A stretch of 64,000 nt of DNA from Purpureocillium takamizusanense (GCF_022605165.1 NC_063068.1:4526001-4590000), one strand, 5' to 3'. Numbered from the stretch's first letter, positions 20,355 through 32,049 are shown. Made by a program: numbers and translations. Notes: generated by a model from the sequence alone, not told the origin.

Positions 20355-21689
20355 TTGGCCGGCTCCCATGATGAGCTCGCCAGCTCGCGTGGGGACGTTG
20401 GTGGGGCCGCGACGCGGCTCGGTGACGCCGGTGGGGCGTCGAACCATGAAACGGAAGCTGGACGACAGCGCGAAAGAGCCCATAAAAGCAGTCGGTACAG
20501 CACGAGAGCGACAACGCAGGCAGTGGCCGGGGTAGGCAATGACGCGCCGGCGGCCGATCAGAGAAATAGCAGTAACCAAGAGGAAGCGACGACGCTGCAA
20601 CCGGCCTTGGACCTGCTAGGTGCGTATCGCGCCGTGGTCCAAGAGCTGAGGGAAGCCATTAAGGACCAGAACGAGACCATCCGCACTCAGCAAGGGGCGA
20701 TCCAGGAGTTGAAAGACGCAGCCGAAGAACAGCACAATTTGATCCGTGATTTAAGCCAACAACTAAAAGACAACCAGAAACAGACAAGCGACGAGCTGAA
20801 GCACGTTCATGACCAACTTGAAGCCATCACGGCGACCGCAGTCTCTACCCCGCAGAGTTCTTTCACTGACGTCACGAGCTTGTCGCCCTCACCCCAGTCC
20901 ACGTACGCCCAAGTTCTCTCGTCCGCAAACACGGCGCCAACGCCTGTGACAAAAACGTTACACTGCACGATTGACACGTCCATGGTAGCAGATGGACAAG
21001 AGAATCGCATTACCGCTGGTGCGATTCGCGCCCTCGTCGAGCGCGAGGTCCGGACTGAACGGGATCATGCCAATTGGCGTTGCCGTGCGGTGACGACTGA
21101 TGCACGCAATCGAATGCGCTTTAGGATTATATGCAGGGACGAAACCGAGCACCAGTTGGTGAAACGTCTCGTCGGCACAAAGCTACCGCGAGGTGCGCGG
21201 ATGTTGCGGGACGAGGTCCACCCCATCCGCGTGGATCATGTCAACCGTTTTGCGATCCTTGACGAGATGGGCGCCATTCACACTGGTGCTGCCGAGGCCT
21301 TAGGCAAAGAAAACGACGTCCAGATCGACAAGATCGGGTGGCTTAGCAATAGCGACTCGCCGAAGGCATACGGCTCCATGGTCGTGTACCTCACCAAGGA
21401 CTCCGATGTGAAACGACTTCTAGGCGAGCAATACTTTCATGTGGAAGGGGAATCCGGTACCGTTAAAGCATGGGAACGCCGCTATCGTCCAGTCCAGTGC
21501 TTTAATTGCCAGCAGATCGGTCACATAGCCAGGAATTGCAGCAACCCCCAAGTCTGCGCCAAGTGTGCGACCGAGGGACACCATCACAAGACCTGCAAGG
21601 GAACCACGTATAAGTGTACGCTCTGCGGTGGGCCTCACGAATCGTACAGCAGGAACTGCACGAAGCTCTACCCTTCGACACATGAGTAA
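20355..21689 (+). CDS. LINE ORF1 (gag-like RNA-binding protein)
   Basis: 444 residues: a charged, coiled-coil-rich first half (for example ELREAIKDQNETIRTQQGAI), a central domain, and three CCHC-type zinc knuckles near the end (CFNCQQIGHIARNC, CAKCATEGHHHKTC, CTLCGGPHESYSRNC). It binds element RNA to form the retrotransposition particle. The stop overlaps the ORF2 start in ATGAGTAA (21682-21689), implying coupled translation or re-initiation. Confidence 0.9.
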   Translation: MAGSHDELASSRGDVGGAATRLGDAGGASNHETEAGRQRERAHKSSRYSTRATTQAVAGVGNDAPAADQRNSSNQEEATTLQPALDLLGAYRAVVQELREAIKDQNETIRTQQGAIQELKDAAEEQHNLIRDLSQQLKDNQKQTSDELKHVHDQLEAITATAVSTPQSSFTDVTSLSPSPQSTYAQVLSSANTAPTPVTKTLHCTIDTSMVADGQENRITAGAIRALVEREVRTERDHANWRCRAVTTDARNRMRFRIICRDETEHQLVKRLVGTKLPRGARMLRDEVHPIRVDHVNRFAILDEMGAIHTGAAEALGKENDVQIDKIGWLSNSDSPKAYGSMVVYLTKDSDVKRLLGEQYFHVEGESGTVKAWERRYRPVQCFNCQQIGHIARNCSNPQVCAKCATEGHHHKTCKGTTYKCTLCGGPHESYSRNCTKLYPSTHE

Positions 21690-24600
21690 CACGCTTCGGG
21701 TGGTTCAGTACAACGTGGCGAAAACCGCCGAGGTGCATGAGAGCCTGATGAACGACAATGGGATTGAGGACGTAGCGGTGCTAGCCATCCAGGAGCCTCA
21801 CGCACGCCTGATTAAGGGGCATCTTCTGACAACCCCGATGGCGCACCACAAGTGGACGAGGATCTGGAAGGGAGGTGGGCGATCCGAAGTATGCTCTGGA
21901 TCAGGAACGACTTAGTAGCAGACCAGGTGACCGTCGAGTCCCCCGACATGACAGCGGCGCTCGTACGTCTCCCAGAGCGCCAGGTGTTAGTGTTCTCAGT
22001 CTACGTGGGGGGGAAAAATGATCAAGCGCTCACGGTGACGTGCGATAACTTGCGGAGGGTGATCAACAACACGAGGCGAAACGCTGGCACAGTCGTGGAT
22101 GTCGTGATTGCGGGCGACTTCAATCGCCACGACCACCTCTGGGGAGGGGATGACGTGAAGCTGGACAGACAGGGCGAGGCGGATGAGATCATTGACCTTA
22201 TGAACGAATTCGTTTTCAGCAACCTTCTCCAGCGGGGCACCAAGACTTGGCAACGTGGAGGCTACGAGTCAACGATCGACCTGGTCTTGGCCTCGGAGGA
22301 GTTGGCTGGCGCGGTGGTAAAATGCACTCCGCTCAGCACAGAACACGGGTCGGACCACCGGGCTATTGAGACGGTCTTCGACATCTCAGTCCCGGTGCCA
22401 CCGACTCGGGAACGGCTCCTATTCAAAAACGCACCATGGAAGGAGATTAATGCTCGAATTGCGGCTTCGCTGGAAGCCACACCAATGGAGGGCACAGTTC
22501 AGCAACAGACAGACAGGCTTATGTCGACAGTGCTGGATGCGGTGCACGCCCTGACACCCAGAGCCAAGCCATCAAAGGTGGCAAAGCGGTGGTGGACTTC
22601 GGATCTCACCCAGCTCCGGCGTATCCACACGTTCTGGCGGAACCGCGCCAGGGCGTTAAGACGAGCGGGACAGCCGTGCGCCGAACTCGAAGCAACTGCC
22701 AAGGGGGCGGCCAAGCAGTATCATGACGCTATTAGACAGCAGAAGAAGACACATTGGAACGAGTTTCTCGCTGATAACGACAATATCTGGGATGCGGCAA
22801 GGTATCTCAAGTCGGGAGACAACTCCGCGTTCGGCAAGGTGCCACAGCTCGTGAGAGCTGATGGCACGCGAACGGCCAGCTCTAAGGAGCAGGCAGAAGA
22901 GTTGCTGTCTACCTTCTTCCCTCCCCTGCCGCAAGTCATTGAGGAGGAGGGTCCACGACCCCAGCGGGGCGCTGCCGTTGTTATGCCGGACCTTACGCTG
23001 GGAGAGATCGAGCGACAACTCTTTGCCGCAAAGTCGTGGAAGGCGCCCGGCGAAGACGGACTTCCTGTCATGGTCTGGAAACAAACTTGGCCAGTCGTAA
23101 AACTACGAATTTTATCACTATTCAGGGCGTCGCTTGAAGCCGGCGAACTACCGGACCAATGGCGACATGCGAAGATTGTTCCGCTCAAGAAGGCAGACAA
23201 AGGGGACTACTCGGTCGCGAAGTCCTGGAGGCCCATTTCGCTCCTGTCCACGTTGGGAAAGGTCTTAGAGTCGGTCATTGCAGAAAGGATCTCACATGCT
23301 GTCGAGACCTATGGACTGTTGCCCACCAACCACTTTGGAGCCCGCAAACGGCGGTCCGCTGAGCAGGCACTGATGCTGCTGCAAGAACAGATCTACGCAG
23401 CTTGGCGGGGTCGGCGAATCTTGAGCCTCGTGACCTTTGACGTCAAGGGAGCGTACAATGGAGTATGCAAGGCAAGACTCATTCAACGAATGCGGGCCAG
23501 GGGCATCCCGGAGGGGCTGCTCCGCTGGATAGAAGCCTTCTGCTCGGATCGCACTGCGACCATACAGGTCAACGGACAAGTGTCGGACTCGCGGAGCCTG
23601 CCACGGGCTGGCTTGCCACAAGGCTCACCTCTGTCTCCGGTGCTGTTTCTCTTCTTTAATGCAGACCTGGTACAACGGCGGATCGACTGCTACGGTGGAG
23701 CCATAGCCTTCGTGGACGACTTCACGGCGTGGGTCACGGGCCCGACAGCGCAAAGTAATCGCAACGGGATCGAAGCGATTATTGAGGAGGCATTGGACTG
23801 GGAAAGGAGAAGCGGCGCAACCTTTGAGGCGCAGAAGACGTCGGTTATACACTTTACCCGAAAGGCGTACAAGCTGGACTCGCAGCCCTATACGATTAAG
23901 GGTCAGCTTGTCCAACCGAAAACTCACGCAAAGGTTCTCGGTGTCATCATGGACTCCGAGCTCAAGTATAAAGAACATATCGCCTGGGCGGCGACAAAAG
24001 GCCTGCAAGCGGCTATGGAGCTTCAGCGACTCAGAGGTCTCACTCCAGCGACCGCAAGACAACTGTTCACAGCCATGGTCGCCCCAGTGGTGGATTATGC
24101 CTCCAACGTTTGGATGCACAGGTGCATTTACAAACGGGCCGGCCCCATCCACAGAATTCAGAGAGTTGGGGCGCAGGCGATTGTCGGAACGTTCCTCACG
24201 GTGGCAACGAGCGTAGCCGAAGCCGAGTCGCACATTGCCAGCGTGCAAGAGCGGTTCTGGAAGCGCGCCATCAGTATGTGGACAAATCTACACACCTTGC
24301 CACCAACGAACCCGCTTCACTACGTGGCGTCCAGAGTCAAGAAGTTCAGACGATACGGACGCTCGCCGTTTTACCGAGTGGCGACTGTGCTCAATGAGAT
24401 CCCCATGAAAGAATTGGAAACGATCAATCCATTCACACTGGCTCCGTGGGCGGAGCGACTACAAGCCATCATGGACGACGGAGACGCGACCGCGGCGGCG
24501 CGGGCAGACCTAGGTTGGGCAGTTCGCGTCGCGGTGAGCAGCTCAGCACGGAACGGACTAGTAGGGATCGGCGGGGCCGTCGACCTCCCAGCGTCGGTAC

Positions 24601-25439
24601 CGGGAGGGCCGAAGGTTGAACCATTCTCCTTCACGCTCGGCATGAGGACGGAGCAGAATCCGTTTTCCGGAGAGCTAGCAGCCATGGCATGTGCACTTCG
24701 GCGCCTGCCGGAACTGCGGTACCGCAGCGTTGCCCTCTTGACGAGCAACAAAGCGGCCGCCGTCACACTTCGCAACCCTCGTCAGCAGTCGGGCCAAGAG
24801 TATGTTGGATGCATATATGACTCCATCGAAGCACTCCGACGCAAAGGAAACCTGGTGGCGGTCTTGTGGATACCCACCAGCGCTGAAAACAGGCTTCTGC
24901 AGAGCGCCAAGGAACAGGCGCGAGATGCTACCAGGGACGGCGCCAATCCGTCGCTAAAATTACCGAGAATGCGATCGACTACGCTCAGTGCGGTTCGATC
25001 GAATCACTGCGTCGTTAAGCACATACCAGATGATGTCGGAAGGTTTTCGAAGAAAGTTGATGCTGCACTTCCAGGCAAGCACACGGTGCAGCTGTACGAC
25101 GGACTGTCGTGGCGAGACGCGAACGTACTGGCACAGCTCAGGACGGGCATGTCGAGACTAAACGGCTATCTCAACAACATCGCAGCAGTACCGTCGCAGC
25201 AATGCGCATGCGGATACGCCAAGGAGACGGTGGAGCACTTCCTGTTCCACTGCCCAAAATGGACAGTACAGCGCGCTGAAATCTTACGGAGCAGTGAGGC
25301 GCAAAAGGGAAATCTCTCTTTCTGCCTCGGAGGAAAGTCACTGTCGGACGACGCAAAATGGACACCAAATATGGCGGCAGTTCGAGCGACAATTCGATTT
25401 GCGATAGCCACAGGGCGGCTTGACAACAAACGAGACTGA
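21682..25439 (+). pseudogene. LINE ORF2 (endonuclease-RT-RNase H), one frameshift
   Basis: From ATG 21682 the APE-type endonuclease begins LRVVQYNVAKTAEV and AIQEPH. Near 21860 the frame must slip one base to continue [25 protein letters not shown] and GSDHRAI. The remaining 1,190 residues are uninterrupted: reverse transcriptase with [26 protein letters not shown] and the catalytic AFVDDF (about 23704), a degenerate RNase H region, and the terminal [17 protein letters not shown] finger. With one lesion in ~1,250 codons, this is either a barely dead copy or an assembly slip in an active one. Confidence 0.85.
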
Positions 25440-25775
25440 CCAGGCCATGGCCTCCACCCATCCTTCTTTGCTAACATAATTCACACCCAACACCTCGTGC
25501 CACAAACAGCAGGCACCGCTTCAGTCGCCGTAGATAGGACTCTGAACACTTGAAGAAGAGCCTTCAAGTTTGCTTGCTAATAATACAATCCCACGAGACC
25601 CCGTAGTGCGACGGAAATGCAACAAACAAGGGAGAGAAGCAAAGGCGAAATGGCACGTGATAGGGATGCTCAGGCAGCCACGCAAAGACGGGGCAACAAG
25701 AATGTCAAATAAGCAGATAGTAGCCCTATTGGCCAAGTTGCCACCGGGCGTAATCAACTAGTGAGTGAGTGAGTT

Positions 25776-25786
25776 AAGCCAAGGAG
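25776..25786. repeat. Target-site duplication, 3' copy
   Basis: AAGCCAAGGAG directly after the LINE (GTGA)n tail, matching 20233-20243. Confidence 0.8.
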
Positions 25787-26667
25787 CAGACCAAGGCGAC
25801 CTAATAGCAAGATGGCCGGCAGCACTTTACTTTGGGCATCGCAGCGTTCAGTGCCTCAGGATCAATCCAGCATTCCTTGGCGAAAGTGAAGCAGCCTGCG
25901 TACAAACGCAAGGCTTATTTGACAAGGTAGATCAATCCTCAGTTTCGTGTCCGCCTTTGCGTCCAGCTCCTCGTTTGAGCATTCAGGCTGGGAAGAGCTC
26001 ATGCCGACAGACTGATGCTAATTTTCACCAAGATCGGCATGACAGTGAGGGGTAAATCCTTGCTGTATATTGCGGTAGTTCGGCCGTCTTCCCATCCACA
26101 ACGCAGGAGAAACTGACGGGGGCGCCGCGAGTACCCAAATTTTGACGGCGTCTCAGAGGCGCAAGCGACCACGCACGCCAGGTTCTCAGGGCCTAGCGGG
26201 GCACTCGATGCTCACCAACCGTGCGATCTGCCGCTAATGCGACATGGTAATTAGCCTGCCACTGACACGCTAACAAAAGCACGAGGCGTCCAAAGTGTTT
26301 ACACTTCAGTTGAATCACCAAGCAGTGACGTCTTCATTTGCCAGGGGCCACAGTACTGTACCGACAAGTGCTGCCTGGGCCATTCCCCCTCGATCACCAC
26401 CTGCTCCATCCCGAAACCCAGCCACGCCAGCTACTGTCCTAGCTGCTCCGCTTCTTAGCTCTGGACAACCCCTGCCATTCCTTCTTCATTCCCCATATGC
26501 TGGCATCAGTTGGATTGCCGTCGAACACAATAGGTGGGTCCGACGAATTTTGCCGCAGAGGCCTTTTTTAACCCGGCTAGGTTGAAAGAGCCTGTCCCTC
26601 GTTACCACTGTTGCTACCACTCAACTTTGGTTTACAGGTGTCTATTTCTCTGTGGCCACAGATCAGA
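25787..26667 (-). repeat. Endosulfine-locus flank, copy 3, with gene remnant
   Basis: Blocks near 25840-25860, 26070-26110 and 26180-26225 match 32070-32100, 32160-32200 and 32260-32300. Pieces also match the 5' flank of the endosulfine-like gene at 16 kb. On the minus strand ATG 26002 starts MSSSQPECSNEELD, like the first codons of paralog 1, but no FDSGD segment follows. It appears to be a decayed endosulfine copy. The last ~400 bases hold nothing recognised. Confidence 0.4.
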
Positions 26668-27692
26668 ATGGGAGGCGCAGATCGATGCTCACTGCATCTC
26701 GGCAGGGCTCAATCCATTCCGGAAGCGTGGTTTGATGAGCAAGTCGAACGTTATCGCACCAGCAATGAAATCCTTCAAGGCTATATCTCCAAGGAAGTCG
26801 AGGTACTTAAAGCGTATTACGGCCGCCAAGTCCGCCCACAAGACGCGGCTCGTGCTATCACCCGCCCTATTCAAACACATCCATACCTTCGGGCGGAACC
26901 TCTTCAGACGACATTGTCCCGCTCACACAGCTATGGAGGCTAGTCAAGGACGCGCTTGTCGAGTGGCCATCAGTTCGCACGCCAGACCTCCCTCTTCTCC
27001 TCACTGCCATTGCGAGGAGACGTGACCGAATCCACCGAGGCGAGGCTCCCGATGACGACGAACAGCCGCTGACATGGACTTGCCTTCCATACCTGAACAT
27101 GATTTGGTCCGAAGCCTACTGGATGGAACCGGGACAGATTGTCAGACGGTGCAATGGCGTGGAATCCAGACATCGTGCGAGGGACGCATACATTAAGCAG
27201 CAAGATGCTGAGGCACAGTTGGTCGCAGCGGGCGTGTTCAAGTGGAGGCGCGCGTTCTGGTACCTCATCAAAACACTAGAAAGTGTGGCAAATCACAATG
27301 ACAATACTGTAGCATCCCGGGATGACACAGCGGAGGTGCTGCTCCAAGCGGACTTCCATATCCCGGCTGTCGCCTGTTGGATCAAGCACAACGGACGCAA
27401 GCTGTTCGACGAGATTGCCAAAGATGAACTCAGGCTTTGGAACGAGAGGGATGTCCCAGTGGAGGCCCGGCACTTTGACCAGCCCACGAAGCGTTGGTCG
27501 TTTTGGGCAGAACGACTGAGCGAATTTGCGAGAGACGAGCCGGACGACATTGTCAAACGCGCGGCGTGCCACGCTGTGAAGAACATGGAGGCCATTGCAG
27601 GAGCATCTTGCCGGTACAGTGCGCGGCATGATGAAAGAGACGGAACTTGTATCATTTGCCCAACTGTGACGGACGATCTAAGGGTAGACTAG
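26668..27692 (+). pseudogene. DUF3632-like fungal protein, one frameshift
   Basis: Two frames join into one protein of the ascomycete DUF3632 type. The first part reads EAWFDEQVERYRTSNEILQG and RQVRPQDAARAITRPI (to about 26875). After a one-base slip it continues SSDDIVPLTQLWRLVKDALV, TWTCLPYLNMIWSEAYW, AYIKQQDAEAQLVAAGVF, FHIPAVACWIKHNG and RWSFWAERLSEFA to the stop at 27692. The family is cytosolic or nuclear, with no known activity, and is common in fungal accessory genomes. Which ATG is used is uncertain; 26668 is the nearest in frame. Apart from the slip near 26871-26880 the sequence is well preserved. Confidence 0.65.
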
Positions 27693-28122
27693 GACTTTCG
27701 GGCGGGAAGGTCAGCGGCGAGTTCAATTTACCATGACCTCCCCAGTGTCTAGCGGTGGAATCCCGTGGTTGCATGCCAGAAACTGGTTGGTGCCGTGTGA
27801 AGTCGTGCAACCGTTGGGCCCCTCGGGCGCATGGCGGTGGACTCCAGTGGCCGTATCCCAGAGCCGGGGATAGGACTGAGAAGAGCCACTGCGGGAACTT
27901 ACTCGCCGCACCCGACCCCAGGATAGACTAGATGCCGTAGTCAAACCGTGGACAAGTTGAGCAGCCTCGTACCAAGACGCAGACGACAGTAACATGGACC
28001 TTCTTCGCTGTAACTCATGTCTTCCAGCTCCGCTGCTGTCTTGTCGGATGATACTTTGGTGAATGGCAGGGCTATCAGGAGCCCGAGAGCAAGACTCCGT
28101 ATACTCCCACAGTGCGCTTCCT
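27693..28122. other. Intergenic region
   Basis: Between the convergent DUF3632-like and second endosulfine-like genes. A long minus-strand frame here has no family resemblance and is not called. Confidence 0.4.
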
Positions 28123-28564
28123 TCACTTGTTCGCCTCGCCAGGTTCGCCAGGAGCCTGACCGGCAATCTCTCGGAGTTGGCTGCCATGTGTTACCACGCC
28201 AGCTTTCAAGTGGGCCTTCTCTTGCTGCGGACCAATGTAATTGACATTGCTCGAGCTCGGGACAGCAGAGACCGGGTGAGATATGCCCTCCCGCAGGGGG
28301 TGCTCGCCCCCTGTCTTAACTGCGCCAGCATCCGAAGGCTTGCTTGCCTGGGAGAGAGAAAAGTCGCCGGAATCGAAATACTTCCTTCCCTGTGATAAAA
28401 TAGAACGATTAGCCATGATTCTGTCAGATTATGGCGCTCTGTATTATAATGGGCACCTCTAATTGATGATCGAGAAGGTCTCTTTTGCTTGGTATCCTTC
28501 CGTACAAGCGCTTTAGGCGGAGCTCCTGCTCGTTATATAGCTTCGAGTCTTTGGAAGCACTCAT
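28123..28564 (-). CDS. Endosulfine-family protein (Igo1/ENSA-like), paralog 2
   Basis: Exon 1 is 28564-28457 and exon 2 is 28389-28123, joined across intron 28456-28390 (GTGCCC..TTATCACAG), giving 124 residues. The conserved core reads ELRLKRLYGRIPSKRDLLDH, then after the splice GRKYFDSGDFSLSQA, DAGAVKTGGEHPLREGISHP. The intron sits at the same codon as in paralog 1, so both derive from one gene. Ser43 in FDSGD, the Greatwall/Rim15 target in known endosulfines, is present, and the LYGR helix is closer to the family pattern than in paralog 1. It is predicted to be an intrinsically disordered PP2A-B55 regulator. No break seen. Confidence 0.8.
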
Positions 28565-29074
28565 GGCGCCTGACTAATGCAAGTAAAGAGAATTGTTGAG
28601 GGGAGACGACAGGGTGCTCATGGGTTACTGTAAGATGAAAAGATGTAGGGGTGTATTAAAGGCGGCAGCAAAACGCAGCGGATGCGAAGACGACCTAAGT
28701 AGGGAGGCAGCATAGTGGGTACCCACTGTCAGCAACCGATTACCACCTAATGCGCGATCTACGGCGCCAGATGTCTTTGGGTGTGGGCCAACGTTCAACT
28801 CTTGGAAGCGCACATGACGTCACCATTGCCGGAGCTGGTGGGGGGACCCTGGCGTGCAGAAACCCTTGTCACATGCAGGCCGTGAACGTTGACGCCGATG
28901 CTGGTGATCCATGATACAAGAGCAGCAGACACCGCACCACAAGCGTAGGCAAGGAAATATCCAATGCCACGTGTCACACTCACCTTTTAAAAGTCGACCT
29001 GGATGCCACCGGACAGACAAGTAAGCAAGAAGCATACCAACGCGCCGAGAGCATATCAAGCACGGCAAACCAGT
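28565..29074. other. Intergenic region
   Basis: The first ~200 bases are the duplicated endosulfine 5' flank (ACCTAATGCGCGATCTACGG near 28750 compares with 16316-16335). The rest, about 28800-29000, has a hydrophobic minus-strand frame beginning at a GTG, without family resemblance. Divergent promoter area. Confidence 0.4.
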
Positions 29075-29422
29075 ATGCCCTCCACAGTTAGCGCCGCCCT
29101 CCGCGCCATCGCACCCAGCCTCCGCTCCCGGTCTATTACAACTTCATCTATCCTATCCTCTCCCAGCAGCAAGAATGCCCAAACCGCCAACACAACGATC
29201 GACTCCGCAAACCGTGGTAGTAGCTCGATTCCCAGGGCCAGCGTCAAGCCCAAGGTCTACAACTCGAACATCTGGGGCTCTGGCTCCGATCCTGGCAGTC
29301 AGCTCACAAAGGACCAGAAGGAGGAGGTGGACGAACATAACCGCTACTTTGCCAAGAACCAGAGCTCAGGAAACAAAGAGAAAGTGGACGACAACTTCTG
29401 GAAGGAGCACTCCAAAGACTGA
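29075..29422 (+). CDS. Small mitochondrial-type protein, unknown function
   Basis: From ATG 29075, 115 residues. The N-terminus MPSTVSAALRAIAPSLRSRS is basic, Ser/Ala-rich and without acidic residues, as in a mitochondrial targeting presequence. The C-terminal half is hydrophilic: KVYNSNIWGSGSDPGSQLTK, DEHNRYFAKNQ, ending NFWKEHSKD. It resembles a short conserved fungal protein I cannot name. Codon use and an open single exon support a real gene. An earlier in-frame ATG at 29003 would bury the targeting signal and is less likely. Confidence 0.6.
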   Translation: MPSTVSAALRAIAPSLRSRSITTSSILSSPSSKNAQTANTTIDSANRGSSSIPRASVKPKVYNSNIWGSGSDPGSQLTKDQKEEVDEHNRYFAKNQSSGNKEKVDDNFWKEHSKD

Positions 29423-30350
29423 AGCTGAGCATACCATGGCTGTGAGGAGAGTGAAGGCAATTCTCGCCGACGACGTACACTCGTTCTCTACTGCCCCCAG
29501 TACGACGTCACTCTCAGAGGCCGTTCGCGATGACCCCGAGGTCAAATGACTGAGAGGCCCTGCGATTCGAGTGGTGGCTTGTCTTAGGGACCAGGCTGCC
29601 GCACCTTTTCCCACAGAGCAGACCACAAGGCCTTTGCTTACAGCATCCGATCTAGCGCACATTGATCGATGACTCGCCATCATGTCGGCAATGTTTCATG
29701 GCGGCACGATGCTGGCGAGCCGGGTGGTCGAGCCTCCGCCTCCTGTGCGACCGGCCGTCTCGGTCGTATTCCGTTGCATGCAAAGCCGAAGGGCCGTGGC
29801 GCCCGCGCGGGCCAGACATGTGTCGACCTGTTTGCGAACAAGAACCATGCTTGGAGGCGGGAATCGCAGGTTAATGACCTTCTGAGCCGCCCCGGGGGGG
29901 GGTGGGGCGGCCTGTGACACTGCACAAGGAAATCCTCCGGTCGGCAAGCTACAAAACGTCGTTACATTTATCCGGTCATCTCCGCAAAGGAGCGAGCTGT
30001 TCGAGAAGGTTGCGCACGAGACGAAGCGCAAGGATTCCGCCTCGCGGCTGAGTTGACTGCGGAATTTGGAGTTGTTACGAACAATGACACGAGGTAAATT
30101 CGACCTATCATGATATCTCCAGCACTATTGAAGCTGGGTGGACCTTAGGAACTTCATACCTACGGATGTTGAGGAGCTCTGCCTCAGGAAGACACCTTGA
30201 CTGCGGACGACGGGCGGCTGCTTGCGGAGGTTTAGCATGTCGTCGAACCCCTTTATTTAGAGATCATGAGGGCGCAATGGTGGGGCAAAGGGGACGGCCA
30301 TGGGAGTCACTGGGAGGTGATGACCTTGTTACGTTTCTGCCCATTGCATT
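29423..30350. other. Intergenic region
   Basis: GC-rich, with a run of nine G at 29894-29902. Short frames in several phases but no recognisable protein. It could contain N-terminal exons of the exchanger gene that follows. Confidence 0.35.
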
Positions 30351-31192
30351 ATGTCGCCATTTATCGTCTACTCACCCCACGACCTCAATATCAAATCCCA
30401 GCTCTCGGGCAACCTTAGTGTAGGCATCTGGACGTTAGGCATCGTCGCTGGAGCCGTGGCCTGGAGCCCGACCACCGTCTTCACGCTCAACTTCTTGGCC
30501 ATCATCCCTCTCGCCGCTGTCCTATCATTTGCCACAGACCAAATTGCGATGAAGCTCGGAGAATCTATGTGGGGGGGGGGGTGGTTGAACGCCACTTTCG
30601 GTAATGCTGTGGAGCTAATTGTGCGAAACCCCCCGCCTTACTCGAGCCACTGGCCGAGGAAATTGACCCTATGTAGGTCAGCATCGTTGCCCTCAAAGAT
30701 GGCCAAATCGAAGTAGTCCAGTCCTCTATGCTTGGCTCTATTCTATCCAATCTTCTCCTCGTCATGGGCATGTGCTTCTTCCTTGGTGGCCTTTGCCATC
30801 GCGGCCGGACTGGGAGCGGCACGGAGCAAAAGTTCTCTGCTGCCGTTGCTCAAACCTCATGTTCCCTGATGACGCTGTCGTCTGCTTCCTTGGTCATTCC
30901 AGCGGCTGTAAGGCCACTACATGTCTGGATGGATGACGGTCATCACGATAGCTGACTCCACACAGTTGTATGCTGTTATGAACCCGAACGGCTCCGATGA
31001 CAAATTCCAGGTCGCCCTCATCCTGTCTCGGGCAACGGCAATCATCCTTCTTGTCCTCTATATTCTGTATCTCATTTTTTCAGCTCCGGACGCATAGCAA
31101 CCTCTTTGACGCTGAGGGCCAGAACGCGGCAGAGCTCGAAGCGGAGGAGCAACCACGACTTGGTGCCATCTCCGCCGCAGCTGCCACCTAAG
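30351..31192 (+). pseudogene. Vacuolar cation/H+ exchanger (CAX/VCX1-like), N-terminal half
   Basis: Exons 30351-30620, 30677-30907 and 30966 onward are joined by clean introns 30621-30676 and 30908-30965. The protein carries the first Na_Ca_ex domain: [30 protein letters not shown] | [34 protein letters not shown] and ALILSRATAIILLVLYILYL. A six-T run at 31075-31080 shifts the frame by one base before QLRTHSNLFDAEGQN. Even after that the frame stops at 31191 without the second exchanger domain or the remaining ~5 membrane helices. It is a truncated relic of a vacuolar Ca2+/H+ antiporter. An 11-G tract (30571-30581) lies in exon 1 just before the ATFGNAVEL motif. Confidence 0.75.
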
Positions 31193-32049
31193 CCCTTAGC
31201 AAGCACCCTGCGAATAAATGGTATATACTTAATATGCGCCTGACAACAGCAACGGGTTTAGCAAAAAGAAGAGCTGACGCCTGCAGATAACCAGGATGGT
31301 ATTATGCGTCGCCTGTGGCTGACTGAGTGCAGGCGCGCGTCTGCTTGCGGCTTGCCATCATGGCGATTGAACAATTGGTATGAATGTCTGTGCGGACGGC
31401 GCAGGCAACATATCGTGACAGATGCAGACGTGACGTTCCTAAGCGATGCCAAACTGTATACACTGTCTTAGCAGTACATCTCCATGACTTGGGTTTAGCC
31501 ATCAAGCCAGCAGCCGCGGCGCTCTGCCATTATCCACGCACAAACGGCCCCTGGCTAGAACTTGCCGCCCGCTAGACGATGCGGCGGTGATCTAACCGCC
31601 TGACAATCGTCACCAGTGAGGCCACGTTGTAAACTGTTTAGGCTGACCAGGCATGACCATCGTTACAGTGTCGCCTTGCCATTACCTCGCCCACCAGTCC
31701 ATCTGGTGAAGGGTCAGGGCCAGCCCGCCTTGAACTTCATCGCGGGGCCCGGCGAAGGGGCTCGCGACATGCCTTGGCCTAATTGCTGGCGCAGTCTCGG
31801 ATGACTTGCAATGCCGAGCGGTTGCTCGTCACGATAGTCAACTTCTCGCCGATGCAAGCCGGCTGGCTGAGCTTCAGGCCATTGCTATCGCTGCCAGTTT
31901 CGCTCTGTATGTATTCTGTTCGTCTCTGGATCCGATATTGACTAGGTAGCTGGCCAAGACCTCGCCTGGCCCGTTGCGATTAGAGTGGACGACGCGACCC
32001 ATTCTAACTCTTCCCCCCTCCTCGATATAGCAATGACGACTCTTGGATC
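31193..32049. other. Gene-free region
   Basis: No protein-like frame. Follows the truncated exchanger; its missing C-terminal half is not present here. Confidence 0.4.

Larger units (their letters stand above)
20244..25775 (+). mobile_element. Full-length Tad-clade LINE
   Basis: A 5.5-kb non-LTR retrotransposon bounded by an exact 11-bp target duplication. A 110-base 5' leader precedes ORF1 (gag-like, CCHC knuckles) and ORF2 (endonuclease, reverse transcriptase, RNase H, terminal CCHC). The element ends CACCGGGCGTAATCAACTAG and a short (GTGA)n tail. It is GC-rich and shows no RIP-like decay, so the insertion looks recent. It split the region between the beta-tubulin upstream area and an endosulfine-type flank. 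Confidence 0.9.

Noticed and set aside
27723..28187. 154-codon minus-strand frame
   Set aside because: No family resemblance; overlaps the 3' part of the endosulfine paralog in another frame.
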